This document shows positions 58,426 through 64,000 of a stretch of DNA of 64,000 nucleotides, piece by piece (positions within the stretch are counted from its first letter, which is position 1; every line of letters starts with the position of its first letter). The stretch is from Psophocarpus tetragonolobus. Its lineage: Eukaryota; Streptophyta; Magnoliopsida; Fabales; Fabaceae. The translations under genes and the position numbers were made by a program. The DNA lies in assembly GCA_037954015.1 (NCBI GenBank), contig CM075688.1, positions 50,962,299 to 51,026,298 of the forward strand, read 5' to 3'. The notes beneath the pieces are model-generated. The model was not told the origin of the DNA and searched no databases. It was given only the letters and a program-made list of their open reading frames with translations.

Positions 58426-58739
58426 TATAAAAATAAACAATCACATACTAACATAAAACTATAAACCCCGGATTTAGCACAATGCCTCATTAGAACTTTT
58501 AAGAATCAATCAACATACTTCTTAAAAGTTCTATCAATTTAAATAAAGATTGAGTGTAATATCTATCTATGACACAAAGGTTGTGCAAATAAAAGACAAT
58601 GAGTAGTGCCTAGGCTTGATGGAGGTTAAACTAGGACTTAAAAGAATATGCATAATATCTACTCAGTGAATGTGATCCTTAACTTAAGTGACAATAGAGA
58701 AGTATGAGGACGAGAGATGTATCAAAATACAAAAAATGT
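58426..58739. other. Spacer between FAR1-like relic and copia LTR
   Basis: AT-rich, no ORF or repeat recognised. It may contain the true right end of the copia LTR. Confidence 0.4.
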
Positions 58740-59192
58740 GATTTTAAAAAATCAAAGGTAAATAAATAGTTTAATTTGTTTTTCTATCTAAAATCCTAAA
58801 ATTGGGAGAGGTAAAGATACATTAGAGGGGTAAGGAGGGGAGAACCCTCTAATATGAAAAACTTTACTACAATGTCTTCCCTATTCAGAAATACCCTTCT
58901 CTACACAACAAAATTACTCACTCAATACTCACAAAAGATCTTTAACTGAACACATCACTGTCTCATTTTATTATTGATTGACTTTATATATAGAGTAAGA
59001 TAGAAATATAAATTCAAATTTGACATCAATATTCTAATCTCTAATAAAAGGAAACAAATCTCTAAATTAATCTACAACAAACTAATAAAATATTTAAATC
59101 TAAATAGTATCCTAGAGATTTGAAACAAAACTAATTCTTAAATAAGTCTCATTTGAATCTCCATTATTTGAAATTTAAATTATTCTTCAACA
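58740..59192 (-). mobile_element. Ty1/copia LTR (probable 3' LTR), minus strand
   Basis: On the minus strand it starts TGTTGAAGAATAA directly after a purine-rich tract (AAGGGGTGAAT), the usual polypurine primer plus LTR start. A TATA-like TATATATAAAG lies about 200 bases in (plus-strand 58984-58994). The far end is not fixed. With gag upstream at 59809-60270 it is best read as the 3' LTR of a shortened element. Confidence 0.6.
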
Positions 59193-59808
59193 ATTCACCC
59201 CTTAATTAAAATTTCCAAATAATCACTTTATTTAAAAAGGAATTATCTTCTCAAAACTTTCCATTCAAAATAGCAAGGATTTCTCCAATTCTTTTGTGCC
59301 TGCAACACCAAGTTTCTTCCCTTGTATACCTTACACCCCCCATTTAAACCAACATATCTACATCCTTATGATGTCATCTCACCCAATATAATAATATTAG
59401 CACTAGAAGAAGGTACAAATCTCACATTTTGAAAAGTTTGAATGATGTTTTTGTGAAGTTTCATTCTCACAGTCTCAATGCCTTCAACCTTCATTTTCTT
59501 ATTATTCCCCAAATTAAATGTCCAAACTCTCCATTAGTCTTCAAAGTATCGAACATTGTTTGATCTCTACAAATGTGTTTTGAAGTAGTAGAATCCATTA
59601 TTTATTTTATTTAACAACCTCCTTAGTAGTTGCCAAATATAAATCTTCATCTTTAGTAGTTTGAACCATATTAGTTTGAGATTCATCATTTGTATTGATA
59701 GATCTCAATCTTTTAAGGTTTTCTCTCATCTTTCAGCACCTGAAATGCATGTGACATTTTTTTCTACAATACTAACACTCCACATTACTCCACTTGTTAA
59801 AGATGCGA
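59193..59808 (-). pseudogene. Degenerate interior of the copia element
   Basis: Only scraps of frame on the minus strand (a Cys-His knuckle-like CRKKCHMHFRC near 59750). Most of pol is missing. Confidence 0.45.
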
Positions 59809-60270
59809 CTACGATGGTGATTTTCCTCTTTGCCCATGTTGTCTCCATGAATGACTCCTCCCTTGCTCAAACAACTTCACAACTAATATATTAGCCTTAT
59901 TAACAATATTTTCATCTTTCATCATTCTCTCGTTTTCTCTTAGAGTCACAGTGACATCATCCAACTCCAATGTTATCTTCCCTACAAGTAATGTATAAAC
60001 CAAAAGTTTGTAGGACTTTGGCAGTGAAGCCAACAATAAAACTCTCAGCTCCTCATTACATATTTTTTCACCTATGTTCAACAATTAGCATACTAATTGA
60101 TTAAAATTGTTAATGTGATCGTGAAGATTTCCTTCTATCTCTATTCTGAGTTGATACAACTCCATCTTCAAACATAAACGATTAGTTAGTGACTTAGATG
60201 AGAAAATGCTCTTCAACTTCTCCCATGAGGCAACTCCTAGATAGATAAACTTCAAAGACTCAAACAAAAG
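59809..60270 (-). pseudogene. Ty1/copia gag fragment
   Basis: The minus strand reads ASWEKLKSIFSSKSLTNRLC, LKMELYQLRIEIEGNLHDHI, NNFNQLVC, then (after a stop) LLLASLPKSYKLLVYTLL and ITLELDDVTVTLRENE. This is the UBN2/gag domain of copia elements. It is broken by a TAG near 60085 and lacks the true start. Confidence 0.8.
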
Positions 60271-60277
60271 AATTTAA

Positions 60278-61106
60278 GTGTTGAAGAGTATCACCAAACA
60301 ATGGAGCTCTTCATGATGAGGGTTAGCATAACCGAGGAGTGTAGGACTACCTTGTCTAGATTCTTAAGTGGCTTGAATTTTGAAATTCGTGATAAAGTTG
60401 AACTTTTGCCACATAATGATCTAGATGATTTGGTCCAAATTTGCATAAAAGTGGAGCAACGATTGAGGAAGAGGACTTCTTCTTAGAAGAACTACTCTAC
60501 CACTTCACACCATCTTATTCAAATAGGGACCAACAAAAGGAAAACTCTTCCAAGAGCCACCCCAAGGAAGATTCCACCATTATACATGAAAAGCATAAAC
60601 CTTTGCATCCTATAGAAGATCCCCATGCTAGCTCTTCTTCAAAGACTAGTTGCATTAAGTGCTTCAAATGTATTGGGCGAGGCCACATTGCCTCTCAATG
60701 CCCCACAAAGAAAAACATGATCATAAGAGGCCAAGATATTGTAAGTGAATCTTCCTCTTCTAGTGAGAATGAGGAAAAAGAGGACCATGCACATTTTGAC
60801 ATAGAGGAAGGTCCTTGTGATGGTGATCTGCTAATGGTAAGAAGGCTTCTTGGAAGCCAACCTTATGAACTAAGCCCTACTCAAAGAGAGAACATCTTTC
60901 ACACAAGATGCAAAGGTTTTGACAAAATATGTTCTTTCATTGTAGATAATAGCTCATGTTGCAACTATTGTAGCATGAGGTTGGTAGAAAAGTTGTCTTT
61001 GAATACAATTCCTCGCCCCTATCCTTACAAGCTTTAATGTCTCAATGAGAGTAAGGAAATTATAGTCAACCAACAAGCAAACGTGCCATTTTCCACTGGA
61101 GGATAT
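60278..61106 (+). pseudogene. Ty3/gypsy gag and protease start, plus strand
   Basis: VEEYHQTMELFMMRVSITEE and TTLSRFLSGLNFEIRDKVEL are the end of a gypsy gag domain. A frame change near 60450-60480 leads into a linker and a CCHC knuckle, CFKCIGRGHIASQC, at about 60660. The protease start reads CSFIVDNSSCCNYCSMRL, where the family usually has D-S-G; here D-N-S. It is cut at 61107 by the LTR of the opposite-strand gypsy element. Neither LTR of this element is in view. Confidence 0.78.
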
Positions 61107-61774
61107 TGATGTGATCTTTGATGATCACGTGCCCAAAGGATCCTTTCTAAGGTCACTTGGAAGGGAAATGGACTTATAGAGAGGAAAGGAATGGGGTGAG
61201 GCGCCACAAATACTAGGTTTGATAAGCCAAAGGGGAGAGGCCACATAGGAGGGGTCCCTTGATAACTCTTAGAAGCTCTCACAAAGGAGAAAGGGGGACA
61301 CTCAAAGGTAAGAACCTCACAACCAATATGGTCTCTAGGATTAAATTCAAGTGAAAAAAATACAAGTAAGGGGAGGAGCTCCTATTTATAGAGGTAGCTA
61401 ACCTCTTGAACAAAATAACCTAAAAAAGAAGGGCTAGGATTAAAAAAGGAGAGATCTAAGGAGGAGGATTGAGAAACAATTCCCTTCTTAGATCATCAAA
61501 CTTGGTGCCCAAGTTTCTCAAACCAAGGGCCAAGATTCCTTGTTATTAGCTTAGGGGGTTTATGTAGGAAAAAAAGGGTGTAGATATCAAGGCAACCCCT
61601 TATTTCCTTCATAAAGACCCAAAAAGCTAAATTCACCCTCTAAATTCCTAAGACACCTCCTAAAATAAAAAATGGACTAAATACATGTCCCAAATTAAAT
61701 TCCTAATGATCCTCAAAATTAAAATAAAGGAAAATTACATTTTATTAACTAAAGTCCCTAGCCTAATATTTTCA
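61107..61774 (-). repeat. 3' LTR of the minus-strand gypsy element (about 668 bp)
   Basis: On the minus strand it runs from TGAAAATATTAGGC, just after the purine tract GTGGAGAG, to GATCACATCA. A TATA box (CTATAAATAGGAG) lies near plus-strand 61378-61390. It was inserted into the plus-strand gypsy protease at GGATAT. Ends were chosen from TG...CA and context. Confidence 0.7.
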
Positions 61775-63340
61775 CTCTCCACAGGAGGTGAAGTTTTCCT
61801 TTGTCTGTAAGGGCTAGGTCTTCTTCAATCCTTCTAGCCATGGCCCTAGTGATAGGTCTTTGGCTAGGCATGGTCACATCATCTCCTCCCCCTTGGAGAT
61901 GATTTGACCTCAAATCCATGGGGTCTTCATCATTTTCAGTACCTACAAATAGAGACAAATAAGAAACATTAAAACTGGTGTTTATCCCATAATCATCAGG
62001 CAGATCTAAAACATAGGCATTATTACCGATCCGCTCAAGGATTTGGAAAGGTTCATGTCCTCTAGGGCTAAGTTTGGACTTCCTTTAAGAAGGAAATCTA
62101 TCCTTTCTCAAGTGAAGCCATACCCAGTCGCCCTTTTCAAAGATGACCTCTTTCCTCCCCCTATTGAAGAAAGTAGCATCTCTCAAGGATTTGCGCTCTA
62201 TGTTAGCTTTAACCCCTCATGTAATTGTTTTACAAAAATGGATTTTGCCTCTCCTTCTTTATGCACAACAACAGAAAGAGAAAGAGGTAAAAGATCTAGA
62301 GGAGTACGAGGATTAAAGCCATAGACCACCTCAAATGGAGAATGCTTGGTGGTTCTATGAACCACCCGGTTATAAGCAAATTCAATGTGGGGAAGGTACT
62401 CATCCCAAGACTTATTGTTGCCTTTAAGGAGAGACCTCGACATAGTGGATAAATATCTATTCACCACTTCTGTTTGCCCATTAGTTTGAGGGTGACAGGT
62501 AGTGGAAAAAAGAAGTTTAGTTCCTAGCTTAGCCCAAAGAGTTTTCCAAAAATGGCTAAGGAACTTCACATCCCTATCTGACACTATTGAAGAGGGTATG
62601 TCATGCAATCGGACAACCTCTTTAAAGAAAAGTCTTGCGATGTTGCTCGCATCATCCACTTTGTGGCAGGGAATAAAATGGGCCATTTTTGAAAATCGGT
62701 CCACCACCACAAATATGGAGTCTGCACCTCGTTGGGTTCTTGGGAGCCCAAGGATGAAATCCATGCTAATATCCTCCCAAGGTGCAGAAGGAGTAGGTAA
62801 AGGTGTGTATAGTCCATGAGGCATTGCTTTAGACTTTGCTTGCAAGCAAGCTATACATCTAGAGCAATGTCTATGGACATCTCTACGCATACGGGGCCAA
62901 AAGATTTTCTCTTGTAAAAGCAGGAGGGTTTTTGAAATCCCAAAATGCCCTATGAGCCCACCTTCATGGCTCTCTTTTGTGAGTAAGTTCCTAATTGATC
63001 CTTGGGGTATACAAAGCTTACTCCCTTTATAGAGATACCCCTCACTAATGAAGTACCCATCATGGGACTTTAATGTGAATACAGATGCAGAGGCAACAAA
63101 GATGGGGCTGGAATCCTTGTCAGAAGGATACATAGCCCGAATGTCATCAAATCCCAAGACTTTTGCACTCAAGGATGAATAAAGGGCATGATGCCTAGAA
63201 AGAGCATCAGCCACCACATTTTGTTTTCCTTTCTTGTACTTGATAACATAAGGGAAGGATTCAAGATATTCCACCCACGTTGCATGCCTTTTGTTTGAAG
63301 GGTCCTAATTAGAGCATAAAACTCCTTATCATAGGTGGGG
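61775..63340 (-). pseudogene. Ty3/gypsy pol 3' half: RNase H end, integrase, C-terminal tail
   Basis: From 63340 downward: YDKEFYALIR (RNase H), an internal deletion, then VIKYKKGKQNVVADALSR. The frame 62198-63274 is open for 358 codons and carries the integrase: an HHCC zinc module (H...GHFGISKTL...CSRCIACLQAK) and the catalytic core, with Asp in SMDFILGLP, Asp in VSDRDVKFLSHFW and Glu in GQTEVVNR all present. One extra base near 62197 shifts the frame. The tail (FEKGDWVWLHLRKDRFPS, a stop, then RIGNNAYVLDLPDDYG, ITRAMARRIEEDLAL) follows to the LTR. Reverse transcriptase lies outside the locus or is lost. Confidence 0.85.
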
Positions 63341-63350
63341 TAGTTGAGGG

Positions 63351-63353
<3 letters not shown>

Positions 63354-63432
<79 letters not shown>
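63354..63432. repeat. (AT)n microsatellite, about 39 units
   Basis: A long perfect AT run that sits exactly where the gypsy pol sequence stops, so the breakpoint and the repeat coincide. Confidence 0.92.
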
Positions 63433-63436
<4 letters not shown>

Positions 63437-64000
63437 ATATTGTTTAAATTGATTAGACATAATTGAATTTAAATTGATAAGAACATAGTTAGCGAAAAAA
63501 TAATTGGGGGCACTAGATTGATACATGTTTTAACTCAAAGATGAAAAAATGAATTTGACGATCCAGTTATTTCGTTTGTTGATTTTCTTACTTTTCTTCT
63601 CTTTTTTTTTTTTTAAAAAAAAAAAAAGTAGTTTCTCTATCCAATTTTACACAAGTTGATCCCTAAAATTGTGGGTCTCATATCTCATTTCTACAAACTT
63701 CCAGAATCATCTAATGTGAAGTAAGCACTTTTAAAACCAATCAGTGATAAAACGCAACGGAAAAAGAAGCATTGAAACGTTTGTGCAGCGAGATGCAGTT
63801 TTTGATGAAAAGAGATTTTGTGACCGAAGGGAACGATGATGCGGCGATTTTGGAGGTTAAGTAAAGGAATTCACCACTGTTTGGGGTATTTTGTTATTTC
63901 AGATTTGGATTTTGGGATAGATAACAACATGCAATAGGTTTTTCACACCCAATCTTATGTCTTCTCCGTCTATACAGGTTGGATTGTGGAACAGATAAGT
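63433..64000. other. Right-hand flank, no gene established
   Basis: AT-rich with a T/A homopolymer block at 63602-63628. A short frame from ATG 63794 (MQFLMKRDFVTEGNDDAAIL) runs to a possible donor (GAG then GTTAAGTA at about 63857) and might be the first exon of a gene continuing past the window. There is no other support. Confidence 0.3.

Noticed and set aside
63329..63526. Minus-strand ORF with a long Ile-Tyr repeat
   Set aside because: Pure translation of the (AT)n microsatellite.

Overview
This is a eudicot nuclear window, most likely from a legume. The inference rests on intron-rich genes with plant-only architectures, AT-rich spacers, and the mix of L1-type LINEs, Ty3/gypsy and Ty1/copia elements, hAT/MULE relics and small MITEs. 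Three genes look intact from their splice sites: a copper amine oxidase with a peroxisomal C-terminus (66-6861, +, 12 exons, 763 aa), a CHX-type cation/H+ antiporter (26540-29990, +, 3 exons, 810 aa) and a plastid malonyl-CoA:ACP transacylase (30988-34101, -, 10 exons, 355 aa). The antiporter and the transacylase are convergent. Nothing suggests that the three act in one pathway.

Nearly everything else is mobile or repetitive DNA, and several insertions can be dated relative to each other. A 5'-truncated LINE (minus strand, 15-bp target-site duplication) lies at 7134-15091 and was split by a gypsy retrotransposon that keeps its 5' LTR, primer-binding site, gag and protease (9009 to about 13530). 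A near full-length LINE at about 17684-25695 carries a 1324-bp non-autonomous hAT element with an 8-bp target-site duplication. At 36020-37120 a 656-bp inverted-repeat element sits inside a decayed MULE transposase gene.

The most unusual part is 37150-57645. Two diverged direct copies of an AT-rich segment lie here (37150-38960, and 40440-57645 as interrupted pieces). The second copy contains a 1581-bp solo LTR, a MITE and a 13.9-kb minisatellite (43190-57066). The minisatellite monomer is 26 bp, made of two related 13-bp halves. It is punctuated by a recurring spacer of up to 440 bp (eight full or partial copies) and by one 1001-bp solo LTR. The spacer tends to start at a fixed variant containing GAATTC and to end at a fixed phrase, which gives a higher-order organisation.

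The last 6.4 kb is a graveyard of a FAR1/FRS-like fragment, a copia fragment and two gypsy elements in opposite orientation. One of these keeps a long open integrase frame although its RNase H is deleted and its downstream tail is frameshifted.
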